A program made the position numbers and the translations under genes. Under the pieces are notes generated by a model. That model searched no databases. It had not been told where the DNA came from and worked only from the letters and a program-made list of their open reading frames with translations. A stretch of 64,000 bases of DNA from Arenibacter sp041392165 (GTDB lineage: Bacteria > Bacteroidota > Bacteroidia > Flavobacteriales > Flavobacteriaceae), in contig JAWKMN010000004.1 in assembly GCA_041392165.1 (NCBI GenBank), positions 1 through 64,000 on the forward strand. The letters run 5' to 3'. How positions within the stretch are numbered: the stretch's first letter is position 1; the number at the start of each line of letters is the position of its first letter. Positions 1 to 9,749 of the stretch are shown piece by piece.

Positions 1-234
1 TTCCGTATCGGGCAATAGGTTACCATGAATGTCTTTGCGGTCGTTCATGGTCTTAAATTTAAAAATAGTAAAGATTTTGCCGTTTTTTCCAGGTCTTTTT
101 TGAAGAAAAAAAGGATTTCCTTTTGTGCTAATGGTCAGTAAAATAGTGAAAATTAGGATAATAGGGCCAAAAACGATCAGCATGCCCAGAGAAATGATAA
201 CATCCAATAATCTTTTAAAGAATTTTACATACAT
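1..234 (-). CDS. Initiating sugar-phosphate transferase (bacterial sugar transferase family), N-terminal part
   Basis: The first 78 codons of a minus-strand gene run off the left edge, with an ATG at 232-234. The visible protein begins MYVKFFKRLLDVIIS, has one hydrophobic segment at about residues 8-35, and then shows the family block PFFLQKRPGKNGKIF followed by FKFKTM. This is the membrane anchor and start of the catalytic domain of WcaJ/PglC-type phosphoglycosyl transferases. They load the first sugar-1-phosphate onto undecaprenyl phosphate at the inner membrane and so start capsule or O-antigen repeat units. The catalytic Asp-Glu lies beyond the window. It reads in the same direction as the GT4 gene upstream, with a gap of about 115 bp. 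Confidence 0.85.
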   Translation of the reverse strand, partial: MYVKFFKRLLDVIISLGMLIVFGPIILIFTILLTISTKGNPFFLQKRPGKNGKIFTIFKFKTMNDRKDIHGNLLPDTE

Positions 235-350
235 TTTTTAAACGTTGTTTTTGGAAATGAGTTCAAAAATAAGAAAATATAGACTGGCCATGCCAATATC
301 CAAAATGCCATAATGGCGGGCATCTATTATTTTAATGGATTTTAGGGCTA

Positions 351-1502
351 CTATATATTGTCATTAATAATTCCTAATATTTTCTTGTTTATAATTTCCA
401 CATTAAACCTTTCCTCGGCCAATTTTCTACTTTCTATTCCCATTGGCCGGATGGTTTCCGGATTTTCCAAAAAATACCTTATTGCTGCTGTAAGGGGGGG
501 CAATTTATTAGGCTCGATTAAAAAGCCATTTTCTTTATTTGTTACTGTTTCTTTACATCCCGGGGTGTTCGTAGTTATAATGGGCATACCTATGGACAAG
601 GCTTCCAAGATAGATCTGGGTATTCCTTCGCGGTAGTAGGTGGGGAGCACAAAGACATCGGAGGAAGTTAGAAAATGGGATATGTTTTGTTGAAATCCGT
701 GGTAAACAATGATATTGTTGTTGTGGAGCCTTTCCAATTTTTCCGTACTTACGGCCGAAACGGACAAATCCGGTTCGCCAATAAGGTGGAATTCGGCTTC
801 AACAAATTCTTTCTTTAGTGTTTTGGCCGCCTCAATAAACAGCTCAACCCCTTTTTCCCTTATCAATCTGGCCACTAACACAAAAACTATTCTTTGGGAA
901 TCATTATTATTTTGTCTAAACCGATAATTTTCCAGATTTATTCCGGATCCATCAACAATGTGGGCCATTTGTTTTTTGGACAAGATCCGCTTTTGACGGA
1001 AAAGCTGAAGATCGTCCTCATTTTGAAAAATTACGGCCTTATTTTTTGCAATGGAAATTTTGTACAATAATTCCGTGACTTTCTGCAGAATATGTGCTCT
1101 TCTGGAACTTTTGCTAAAGGTGAAGCCAAGGCCGGTGATCAGGGAAATTACGGATATGCCCGTTAGTCTACCTGCTATGGAACCATAAATGACAGGTTTA
1201 ATGGTATAGGGAAAAAGAATATCTATTTCGTTTTTCACTATAATATTTCTTATGGCAATAATGGAATTTAAGTCTTTCCATGGATTTAGACCGTTCCTAT
1301 CCAGTCTATATTCCTTAGGTATGACCCCTATACTTTTTAATTCTGTGGAAGTGGTGTCTTCAATATCCGGAGCTGCGGCAAATACGGTATAGCCATTGGC
1401 AATAAGTGTAAGCATCATATCCTGTCGGAAATTGATCAGGGATTGGTCCAATGAGCACAAGATTAAAATTCTGGTAGATCTTTGCGGCTGCATTAACAAC
1501 AA
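351..1502 (-). CDS. Glycosyltransferase family 4
   Basis: A 383-residue GT-B fold glycosyltransferase, predicted to add a sugar to the lipid-linked repeat unit on the cytoplasmic face. The N-terminal half has ILILCSLDQSLINFR and TGLGFTF, typical of the PglA/WbpX-like GT4 group. The C-terminal half has VLVARLIREKGVELFIEA and the nucleotide-sugar E-x7-E motif EGIPRSILE. The length is normal for the family. The first Met gives a few extra residues ahead of the first beta strand, and a Met three codons in is an equally possible start. The neighbouring initiating transferase suggests it acts early in assembly. The donor and acceptor sugars cannot be read from the sequence. Confidence 0.85.
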   Translation of the reverse strand: MLLMQPQRSTRILILCSLDQSLINFRQDMMLTLIANGYTVFAAAPDIEDTTSTELKSIGVIPKEYRLDRNGLNPWKDLNSIIAIRNIIVKNEIDILFPYTIKPVIYGSIAGRLTGISVISLITGLGFTFSKSSRRAHILQKVTELLYKISIAKNKAVIFQNEDDLQLFRQKRILSKKQMAHIVDGSGINLENYRFRQNNNDSQRIVFVLVARLIREKGVELFIEAAKTLKKEFVEAEFHLIGEPDLSVSAVSTEKLERLHNNNIIVYHGFQQNISHFLTSSDVFVLPTYYREGIPRSILEALSIGMPIITTNTPGCKETVTNKENGFLIEPNKLPPLTAAIRYFLENPETIRPMGIESRKLAEERFNVEIINKKILGIINDNI

Positions 1503-1625
1503 ATATTAATTGGTTCTATAATTTTAAAAAAGTAACTGTTTATCTTTTTTTATAGTCGTATAACGTTTCAAGGGCCAATAATACGCAGATAATATTAATT
1601 TTAAGCACTAATAATACTATTATTT

Positions 1626-2624
1626 ATGCATTCAAAAGGACAATTTGTTATATCGTTGGATTTTGAACTTTTTTGGGGAGTTCGTGACAAACGAAATCTT
1701 GAGGATTATGGAGCTGCATTGGCCAAGGTCCATGAAATAGTACCCAATATGTTGGACCTTTTTAGGGAATATGGGGTAAAGACCACTTTTGCCACGGTAG
1801 GATTATTGTTTGCCAAGGATAAGGCTGAAATGAAGCAATATAGTCCGGTAACAAAGCCGGGTTATACGGATGCAAATCTCTCTCCCTATACCGATGGTTT
1901 TGCACAGGTAAAGGGGAATGCGGACGATGATCCGTATCATTTTGCACTGCCTTTGATTTTATTGATAAAGGATAAATATCCCGAACACGAAATAGGTACC
2001 CATACCTTTTCCCATTATTATTGCCAAGAGCTGGGACAGACCGTGGAAGAGTTCAAGGCCGATCTGGCATCGGCGATCGATATAGCAAAGTCCAAGGGAA
2101 TAGCACTTCATAGTCTGGTTTTTCCAAGAAACCAGTTTAATCCGGAATATTTGAAAGTGTGCAGGGAAATGGGGATTTTAACCTATAGGGGCAACGAGAA
2201 GGCATGGTATTATGCCCCTGATGGTAAGGAGGGGACCACCTTAAAAAAGAAAATATATAGGACTTTGGACTGTTATGTAAATATTTCCGGGCACAATAGT
2301 TACAACTTGGCGGATTTGGTTTCCGGAATGCCCTATAATATACCATCCAGTCGCTTTTTTAGGCCATTTATATCCAAAGGAGGAAGGCTTTTGGAGTACC
2401 TGAAGTTGCGCAGAATAAAAAAGAGTATGACCTATGCGGCCAAAAACAAGCTGTTGTACCATTTATGGTGGCATCCGCATAATTTTGGACAGCATACGGC
2501 CCGGAATATGCAAACCTTAAAAGCCGTATTGGACCATTACAGGAAATTAAATATTAAGTACGGGTTTGATAGTGCCACTATGAAGGAATGTGCCGATGCT
2601 TTAAACTTGATGGGAACAAAATAG
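1626..2624 (+). CDS. Polysaccharide deacetylase family protein (NodB homology)
   Basis: A 332-residue NodB-fold deacetylase. Metal and catalytic residues are visible: LDFE at residues 11-14 (first aspartate), THTFSH at 125-130 (the HxxxH metal site) and FPRNQF at 166-171. There is no signal peptide or membrane segment, so it is probably cytosolic and acts on a lipid-linked or nucleotide-linked N-acetyl sugar rather than finished polymer. It diverges from the GT4 gene with about 120 bp between starts, which must hold both promoters. Family knowledge supports removal of an acetyl group from an N-acetylhexosamine. The exact substrate is inferred from the EPS context only. Confidence 0.85.
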   Translation: MHSKGQFVISLDFELFWGVRDKRNLEDYGAALAKVHEIVPNMLDLFREYGVKTTFATVGLLFAKDKAEMKQYSPVTKPGYTDANLSPYTDGFAQVKGNADDDPYHFALPLILLIKDKYPEHEIGTHTFSHYYCQELGQTVEEFKADLASAIDIAKSKGIALHSLVFPRNQFNPEYLKVCREMGILTYRGNEKAWYYAPDGKEGTTLKKKIYRTLDCYVNISGHNSYNLADLVSGMPYNIPSSRFFRPFISKGGRLLEYLKLRRIKKSMTYAAKNKLLYHLWWHPHNFGQHTARNMQTLKAVLDHYRKLNIKYGFDSATMKECADALNLMGTK

Positions 2625-2814
2625 TTGTTGGTCAGGACTATACACTGCGCATTTTGTGGATTGTGAATAAAAGGCCTATCAGGGCCGACATTAACGGGCT
2701 TGGATTATTTGTTTTTAAAATGTTATGAAAGGTTCTGATTCCGGTAAAAGTATTATTTAACTCGATGTAAGCTTTTTACCTATAAATAAATGAACTTGTT
2801 AATTTTCATTACTT

Positions 2815-2896
2815 TGTCATTTTGACAGAGCAAGGAACGAGCGACGAGAAATCCTATATGGTTGAGATTCCTCCCCATTCTTCGTTCGGAATGACA
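2815..2896. repeat. Palindromic intergenic repeat (GTCATTTTGAC...GGAATGACA type)
   Basis: Inside the 495-bp gap between the deacetylase and the next gene, TGTCATTTTGAC opens and GGAATGACA closes an imperfect inverted repeat. Internal arms carry GAGAAATCC and GAGATTCCTCC. This resembles the short dispersed repeats common in Bacteroidota intergenic DNA. The rest of 2625-3119 is AT-rich with no gene seen. Confidence 0.6.
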
Positions 2897-3119
2897 ACAG
2901 CACCTAATACTATGGGTATTATTAATTGAATACTAGTAATTTTATCTCGAACTCACGTTATTTAAGGAAAAGCATATATCTATTCAAGAATTAATAATTA
3001 TATTTATTGGTCATTCCCCCGTTTTGTCCACTAATATTAAATTAGTAACAGCAAAGATTACAATTAACTAATCCCTGTTACGTTTGGTATATGTCTTTTT
3101 AGTAAATTTTAAGTTTAAA

Positions 3120-3836
3120 ATGATTTATAAAATTAAGAAAAAGATCGCTTTTGCGGTTAGTATGATCAAGGATGGGAAGATTAAACAGGTATGGCAAGCC
3201 ATGGCCAGGCGTATTAAATCTGAAGAAGTGGCCTACGGTTTTAAACGGGATTTGGAGGTAAGGTTTGCCAAGCCCAGGGCGTTGCTCAAGATAAGTACCC
3301 GGGTCTACCAGAAAGATGATGGGCAATTTTTTACGGAACGTAAAAATGATGGTTTGATCAATGATTTCCATACCTGTTATGTAGGGGTTACCAAAGACGA
3401 TATACCATGCTGCCATTTGTGGCTTATAGATGCTTCCCAAAATGAAAGGTTAAAAAGAGCCTGGGGAAATACCTTCCCTACTTTGAAGGAGGATGAATTG
3501 TTGGTAGAAAACGTTTATACGGTTCCCAAATACAGAGGGCTGGGAGTTTTTCCAACTTTCTTGGATGATATTGTGGAGAAAGGTATGGCCATGGGGGCTA
3601 AAAGTATGATCTCTTTTGGAGAGGCCAGTAATGTTAATATGTCCCGATCTTTTGTGTATACAGGGTTTCAACCTTATACGGTACGTAGAAAAAAGTGGTT
3701 TCTATTTTGTAAATCCATTTCGTTTGAGCCGTTGTCGGAAGAGGAATTAAAGCTTTTTAATCAACAAACGGCAACGTATAAGGCCAAAACTTTTGGGTAC
3801 TTAATGTTAAATGAGGCGTATTCAGAAGTAATGTAA
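3120..3836 (+). CDS. GNAT-like acyltransferase in the EPS locus
   Basis: A protein of about 238 residues with the GNAT acetyl-CoA binding motif: VENVYTVPKYRGLGVFPTF contains the R-G-L-G loop after the beta-4 strand. SRSFVYTGFQPY then matches the late region in which a GNAT substrate-side strand ends in GF. The N-terminus is basic and not a signal peptide. I chose ATG 3120 because the in-frame ATG at 3084 adds a hydrophobic stretch unlike the rest of the protein. It probably transfers an acyl group from CoA to an amino sugar or precursor. That role is inferred from its place beside the deacetylase and glycosyltransferases. GNAT family membership is moderately secure. Confidence 0.65.
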   Translation: MIYKIKKKIAFAVSMIKDGKIKQVWQAMARRIKSEEVAYGFKRDLEVRFAKPRALLKISTRVYQKDDGQFFTERKNDGLINDFHTCYVGVTKDDIPCCHLWLIDASQNERLKRAWGNTFPTLKEDELLVENVYTVPKYRGLGVFPTFLDDIVEKGMAMGAKSMISFGEASNVNMSRSFVYTGFQPYTVRRKKWFLFCKSISFEPLSEEELKLFNQQTATYKAKTFGYLMLNEAYSEVM

Positions 3837-3964
3837 TTACTTGTATATCCAGGTAATTAATTCGCATATTAAGGTATAATAAAACCGAAAACGAGTCTCT
3901 AGCTCGAAAAACGGGGTTTTTATCTTAATGTCTATGACCAAGATACGAAGAATCACGATTTCCA

Positions 3965-5290
3965 GCATTGTTTTTCATTCTCTTCGCAAGAAGAGCAGTT
4001 CGATGTCTTTTACGCCCGTTTTTTGAAGGGGACCTGGGCAAGATCTATTCGGCCGTCCCCTGGGACGAACTGGTAGGGGCCTTCGGCCTGAAGGAGGCCA
4101 AAAAGGCCCTTCCGCCATTTTCTCCCCCAAGGGCAAGCTGGCCCTGATGTTCCTGAAGAACTATCTTCTGCCTTTCCGACCGCAAGCTCATCGAGCACCT
4201 GAACGGGAACCTGGACCGGCAGTTCTTTTTGCGGGATCTATCTGGGCACCGGACGGCTGTTCCAATTTCAAGATGGTCGGCGAGGTCCGCTGCGAACTGG
4301 CCAAAGCTGGACATGGACGGGCGCAGGAGGCGTTCTATAGCTACTGGTCGCCCTATATCGGGGACAGTGGCTCAATCACCATGGACGCCACCTGTTACGA
4401 GGGCCATCTGCGTACCCTACCAACATCAAGCTGCTGTGGGAGGCGGTGGACTGGATCCATGACCTGTTGATGGGCCTTGTAAAAACGGGCGGAACCCTTG
4501 CCGCGCAGCAAGTACCCGAAATGGAAAAACGCTATGTGTCCTACAGCAAGATGCGCAGGAAGACCAAGAAGAAGAAAAGGGCGCGCTGACCCGGGCCTTG
4601 CTCCTGTTATTGGAGAAGTTGGGCCGCGAGGTGGACCCGGTTGAGGCGCAGCACACGGTAGCGATGGCCAAGGACCAATATCGCAGAAGGGCGACGGCCA
4701 AAAGGTGCTGGCCCAACAGCACGCCCACTTCCACAAGGAGAAAGGCCGAAGGACCGTATCGTGAGCATGGACCGCCCCTACATCAGGCCCATCGTAGGGG
4801 CAAGGAAACCAAGGCCGTGGAATTCGGGGCCAAGGTCAATAAGCTCCAAGTGGGCGGGATCAGCTTTATCGAGCACCTGAGCTTCGACGCGCTTCCACGA
4901 GGGCAACCGTTTTATCGATACCATCTTTGCGGCCCAAAGGCTCCACCAAGACCAGGACCAAGCTGGCCGGTGCCATTACCAAAGAACGGGCCAGCAGGCT
5001 GGAGGGAAGCTTCGGCAAGGACAAAGGAGCACTACCACCTTAAAAGGATAAGGGCGCGCACCAAGAAGACCGAGGTCCTGTGGATATTCTTCGGCATCCA
5101 TACGGGCAACGCACTGGAGATCGGCAGGCATGTCGGCCATGGGACTGGAAAAAGCGGCATAAGTGCAACGACATCCGAAAGCCCCATGGAAGAGGTATGC
5201 CCGGACATCAAAAAAACCGTTGAAAAATCAGGAACGCAAATGGTTCCGGTACGGAAACATAAAAAATCCCGGGAATATCAATTGCCAGGG
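3965..5290 (+). pseudogene. Degraded transposase with DUF772-type N-terminus (IS1182/IS5-like)
   Basis: Conceptual translation across several frameshifts gives, in order: LGKIYSAVPWDELVGAFGL, FSPKGKLALMFLKNY, SDRKLIEHLNGNLDRQFF, YPTNIKLLWEAVDWIHDLL, KRYVSYSKMRRKTKKKKR, IVSMDRPYIRPIVRGKE, FHEGNRFIDTIFAAQRLHH, LEGSFGKDKEHYHL and KTEVLWIFFGIHTGNALEI. This is the layout of a DDE transposase with an N-terminal InsH/DUF772 domain. No single frame stays open for more than a few hundred bases, so the element is dead. It is visibly richer in G+C than everything around it, which suggests arrival from a different source. I could not define clear terminal inverted repeats. Long open frames inside it are by-products of the high G+C. 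Confidence 0.85.
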
Positions 5291-5391
5291 ATATAATTAT
5301 GTCAAGATTAGAACAAAAAATCGCCTTACTCCTGAATATGCCTAAATGAAGGAAGTAATTAAGTTAAATTTATATACCAAAATCGTATTTA

Positions 5392-6489
5392 TTACATCTG
5401 CATAATAGTATCCATATATTTTTTAAAGGTTCTTTTTTTTAAAAATGAATCAAACTCATTTCTGTTGTCATCTGTATTTTCAGTAAGGGAATTGAAAATT
5501 TGTTTGGATAATTCTCCTGCGTTTTCCGTTTGGGATTTGTAAATCCCACTAATATTTTCTATATCTCCGGCACAAAGTGTACTTATTACTTTATTGTTAC
5601 AAGCCATCATTTGTAGAAGTACGTTGGGAAATCCTTCAACTCTAGATGAAACAACACATGCCTTTGCTTGTTTAAAATATGGATAAGGATTGTCAACGTA
5701 ACCAATTAACTTGATTCTATCTCCTATATTCAGACTTGTGGATAAAAGTTCTAATTCATCCCGCAAAATACCTTCCCCAAGAATCCATAATTCTAATTTT
5801 GGGAAATCATCTTTTAGAATATTAAACGCATGAATTAGAATGTCGAAACCTTTTACGTTAACAAGACGACCAGCAGCCACAATAAATTCTTTACTTGACT
5901 CGTATTTTAAGTTTTCAAGTGATTTTCTTTGAATTAATTCAATATTAAGAGGGTTGTTTAATATAAATAAGCCTTTTTTATTTTTTAAACCAGGAACTTC
6001 CTCCAAAAGATTACTTTTCATTATAGCTGTTTGGAATATGATAGAATCTATTTTCTGATAACCTATTAGGTAGGCCATTTTGTACCTTATTGCTTTTAAC
6101 CCCTGCATTTGCTTAAAAACAGATGTGGATTCTCGAACAATTATCTTGGTTTTTCCAAGTATTCCTATTTTTTTCATTAAGCCTAACATGGCATTTACCA
6201 ATGTTTGCGAGGAAAAAGCCCTGTGAATCTGATTATTTAATGATGTTTTAATTAAGAATGGGATAAGATATATATAACCTAGAAAGTAACTTGAAAAAGG
6301 AGAATATATTAATTGGCATTTTTTGGATAGATGATCCCACTTTCCATAATGTGTATTTTTTAAAAAGTACACAATACATTGATGATTCTCCTTGAGTAAA
6401 TATTCTGTTATTTGTAATTGAATATGTTCTGCCCCTCCAAAAACACCATCATCTGATACAATAATCAACCAATCTATTTTATTTTTCAT
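5392..6489 (-). CDS. Glycosyltransferase family 4
   Basis: A 365-residue GT4 enzyme. The N-terminal acceptor domain begins DWLIIVSDDGVFGGAEH, with the family's GGAE turn. The C-terminal donor domain has VAAGRLVNVKGFDILIHAF, LWILGEGILRDELE and VVSSRVEGFPNVLLQMM. In that last block the second acidic residue of the E-x7-E motif is Gln (EGFPNVLLQ), unlike the other GT4 proteins in this locus. The protein is otherwise full length. It is probably a cytoplasmic transferase extending the repeat unit. Linkage and sugar are unknown. Confidence 0.82.
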   Translation of the reverse strand: MKNKIDWLIIVSDDGVFGGAEHIQLQITEYLLKENHQCIVYFLKNTHYGKWDHLSKKCQLIYSPFSSYFLGYIYLIPFLIKTSLNNQIHRAFSSQTLVNAMLGLMKKIGILGKTKIIVRESTSVFKQMQGLKAIRYKMAYLIGYQKIDSIIFQTAIMKSNLLEEVPGLKNKKGLFILNNPLNIELIQRKSLENLKYESSKEFIVAAGRLVNVKGFDILIHAFNILKDDFPKLELWILGEGILRDELELLSTSLNIGDRIKLIGYVDNPYPYFKQAKACVVSSRVEGFPNVLLQMMACNNKVISTLCAGDIENISGIYKSQTENAGELSKQIFNSLTENTDDNRNEFDSFLKKRTFKKYMDTIMQM

Positions 6490-6869
6490 AAATAATTTAA
6501 ATGTGAAAAAGCATTACTCTAACTAAAAGAATTCTTGTTTTCAAGATAATCCAATGGTCTACGTTAAATTTAAATTCCCTTTCTTAATAAATCGTTATCG
6601 ATGATTTATATGTTGGTCGATGTACTAATAATAAAAAAGAAGTATATTTAATTTTAGTAGCTCAAAGATATGTTACATCTATTGGGTATACAAATAACAT
6701 ATCAATTTCGTATAACACGTAATGTTGTCATTGTCTTATATCTTGGTTTAAGCGAACTAATGATTAAATTTGGTATATTTTAATCTGCTATAGAATTGAG
6801 GTATTGCTTAAGTACTAAAAGTTTCCATATAGTATAAGAACCATTGGCTTTGGTTCATGTGTTGATCGA
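6490..6869. other. AT-rich gap without a recognised gene
   Basis: About 380 bases of AT-rich sequence lie between the GT4 start and the remnant of asnB. No open frame with family motifs, no clear hairpin terminator and no RNA gene was seen. It may be the eroded 3' flank of the asnB pseudogene and the promoter region of the GT4 gene. Confidence 0.4.
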
Positions 6870-6877
6870 TTATATTT

Positions 6878-8617
6878 TGCCTTTTTTAATATGGATACCA
6901 GGAATATCTTGTAAGCCCGTTTCGTTAAGTTGGTCCATAACATATTCCTTTAGTTCTGCTCTAAACCATTCTGCAAGTGGCATGGTAAACCCTGCCTTTG
7001 AGGTCTAGTGAACGTTTCTCTTTAGGACATGTTTGTACAAGACGTCTTTTAAGAATTCTTTTTTGATTTTTTTATGGAACTTATATACTGTGGGAAGAGA
7101 CCTTCAAATTCGACCACTCTATAGTCCAAAAGGAATTGATCTGGCTTCTAGACTATAGGCCGATGTTGCGCGGTCTACTTTGGTATTGATGTCCCCATTT
7201 AAATAGGTCTTTAGATCAAAGTCGAAATACGTTCATAAATATTCTTTATTATTGTGAAATAAGTATTGTCTATGGAGTTCAATGATATCATGTTCGGGAT
7301 GGTGGTACCATTCCCCATTGGTGCCGCCCAACATCATGCTATATACGCCTCATTTTAGAGTTTGCTTTTAAGTACATCCGCAACCACATTGGTTTTGTAA
7401 TAGGGTAGGGCTCCTAGCGGCCCGGTAATTAAGGGTTGTAAAATAGTAGGGATTTTATAAAATTTTTCCGCGATAGTCATCCAATTATACCGATGGTAGC
7501 CTAAAAAACTTTCGTCTCCGGCATCTCCCGATAGGGCAACGGTAACATGCTTTCTGGTGTATTTGGCCAACAATGAGGAAGGGATGGCCGATGAGTCGGC
7601 AAAGGGCTCATCGTAATAATGGCTAAAATTTTCAATAATATTTAAACCTTCCTCATATTTACATTCAATGGTATGGTGGTCGGTGCCAAGATGATTTGCC
7701 ACTTCTTGGGCATACCGGCTCTCATCCACGCTTTTTGTATTGAACTTAACGGAAAAGGTCTTTACCTTGCCAGTGTTATTTTTGTTGGCCAATGCAGCTA
7801 CCAAGGAGGAATCTATTCCGCCTGAAAGAAAAATCCCCAAAGGAACATCGGCTATCATTCGTTTTTGTACGGCATCGGTTAAAAGCAATTCCAGTTCTTC
7901 CTGAGCCTCTTCATACGTTCCCTGGAAATGATTTTGTCCTTTGAAGTCGATGTCCCAATATTGGTTTTCCTTGAATACCCCCGATCGTAGTTGATACGTA
8001 AAGCAGTGGCCAGGAGGCAGTTTTTTAACTTCTGTAAAAATGGAATCGGGGTCGGGGATATAGCCCCATACCATATAATTGGATATGGCCCTGCTGGAAG
8101 TGGAAAGCAGGGTGTTTCCCAATTTAATGGCCGAGAGTTGGCTGGCAAATTCAAAATCCGTACCTGAGTGATAATAATAGAAGGGTTTTTGGCCTAGACG
8201 ATCTCTGGCGCCAAAGAATTGTTGTTTACGCTCATCATAAATGACAAAGGCAAACAACCCATTAAAATGTTTAACGCAATCTTCTCCATACTCCAGATAG
8301 GCGGCACAGATAACCTCCGTGTCGCTAGTGGTCTTAAAGGTATGGCCTTTGGTTAAAAGGACTTTCTTTATGTCCATATAGTTATATACTTCCCCATTGA
8401 ACACAATGTGTATCTCCGTACCATAACTAAAAGGTTGGTTGGATCTGGCGTCCAAATCTAAAATGGCAAGCCTGTTGTGGCCCAAGGTAATCTTTTTGTT
8501 ATCGTTTTTATAAGATTGAACGCCAGTATAATCGGGACCTCTAAAATTAATACGTTTAAGTTTGGACTCTATTATTCTTTCTTCATAAGTAAGGGTAGTT
8601 CCGTATATTCCGCACAT
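6878..8617 (-). pseudogene. asnB: Asparagine synthase (glutamine-hydrolysing), C-terminus broken by frameshifts
   Basis: The N-terminal 420 residues are intact (7355-8617). They have the class II amidotransferase start MCGIYGT with catalytic Cys2, the RGPDYTG and FNGEVYNY motifs, and the synthetase PP-loop LSGGIDSSLVAAL. Reading then stops at TAA 7355-7357. The rest of the family is found downstream in other frames: MMLGGTNGEWYHHPEH, LKTYLNGDINTKVDRAT, AYSLEARS, FLKDVLYKHVLKR and KAGFTMPLAEWFRAELKEYV, ending near 6878. Intact EPS-locus AsnB proteins run to roughly 600 residues. Such enzymes amidate uronic acids or other carboxylates in surface glycans, or make asparagine. At least three lesions are needed to explain the sequence, so this is probably a dead gene unless the assembly is faulty here. 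Confidence 0.88.
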
Positions 8618-8766
8618 TTTTATATCTATATCTTTAGGTTTGCAAAGTGTTATTTATATCAATATTAAATGATATCATTAAATAACAAAATTCATCCGAT
8701 ACTTTATTTACAGTAAATTTGTCTAAAGATCCGTTTATATTGCTCCGTATCGAAGATCTTAAGTTT

Positions 8767-9743
8767 TCATTTTTTTATAATACGGTCTAACTGTTTTACC
8801 ATTTCTGTTTTGTCTTGATTACTAACAAGAATACCGTTCTTATTGTGTTCGATTATTTCGGATGGACCAGATATACAGTTATAGAAACGCAAACCATATT
8901 TTGTGACATTGCTTCAATGAGTACCATTGGTAATCCTTCATATCGAGATGGTAACAAATAAATCTCCGAACTTTGCATGATTTTGTCGAGATCTGTTCTA
9001 AATCCTGTCCAAAATTACTTGCTCAGATAGATTATATTCTTGAATTTTATTTTTAATCATCTCCATGCCAACATCTCCTCCACCTACTATTTTGAGTTTT
9101 CCATTGAGGTTTTTAGGAGTATTTCCTTGGCAATCTCCATTAAATTATCGAAAGAAACCTTTTTGATGATATCTATCAAGATTTCCGGCAGTTAGGATTA
9201 CTTTACTTCTTACTACGTTTTGATTTAATATAGCAGGATTGTAACTACTTGGATTATGAATCACAAAAAGTATTTTTTATTGATTTTTTGAAAAAATCTA
9301 AATCATATTTAGTTAAAACGGTTGTAGCATTGGCTATGGAAGGGATGAAATAGCCTCCATGAAATTCTATTTCCAATAAATTCTTTCCCGTTTATATGAT
9401 TAGACCATGTTCCAATTGGCTACTATTTTGATATTGTATAATTTGGCGATAGGGATGGTGCCATATCCAATTAATGTCATATGAGAACTGATAATATCAG
9501 GACGGTTCTTTTTTTACGATAGAACCATGAAAGAAAAAGAAACATTTTGGATGTAAAATTAAATATAAAAAACTTCTTTTCGTATTTAATTCGTTCTATT
9601 CTAGGATCAATGCATATGCATCATCTACTTGACTAAATGTAAAAAGCCGAACCTTATTTCCCTTGGAACAGTGGTTGGCTATGACTGATACGACTCGTTC
9701 AGCTCCACCTGTCCAAACTCACTAATAATTAAATCTATTTTCA
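8767..9743 (-). pseudogene. Degraded GT4 glycosyltransferase
   Basis: The N-terminus reads MKIDLIISEF, then after a one-base break TGGAERVVSVIANHCSKG, as in PglH/PglJ-like GT4 enzymes. Downstream frames give KIMQSSEIYLLPSRYEGLP and MVLIEAMSQ (donor-binding E-x7-E region) and finally GPSEIIEHNKNGILVSNQD and KTEMVKQLDRIIKK before a stop. The order and spacing match a full-length GT4 of about 350 residues, but many frameshifts interrupt it. No frame is open for long. It sits between broken asnB and the ATP-grasp gene and reads in the same direction, so it was once part of the same operon. Confidence 0.82.
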
Positions 9744-9749
9744 TTCTAA

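Noticed and set aside
4147..5296. Long open frames on both strands, for example 4598-5296 (+) and 4395-4736 (-)
   Set aside because: They lie in G+C-rich transposase relic DNA, where stops are scarce. Only the frame-hopping transposase translation matches a protein family.
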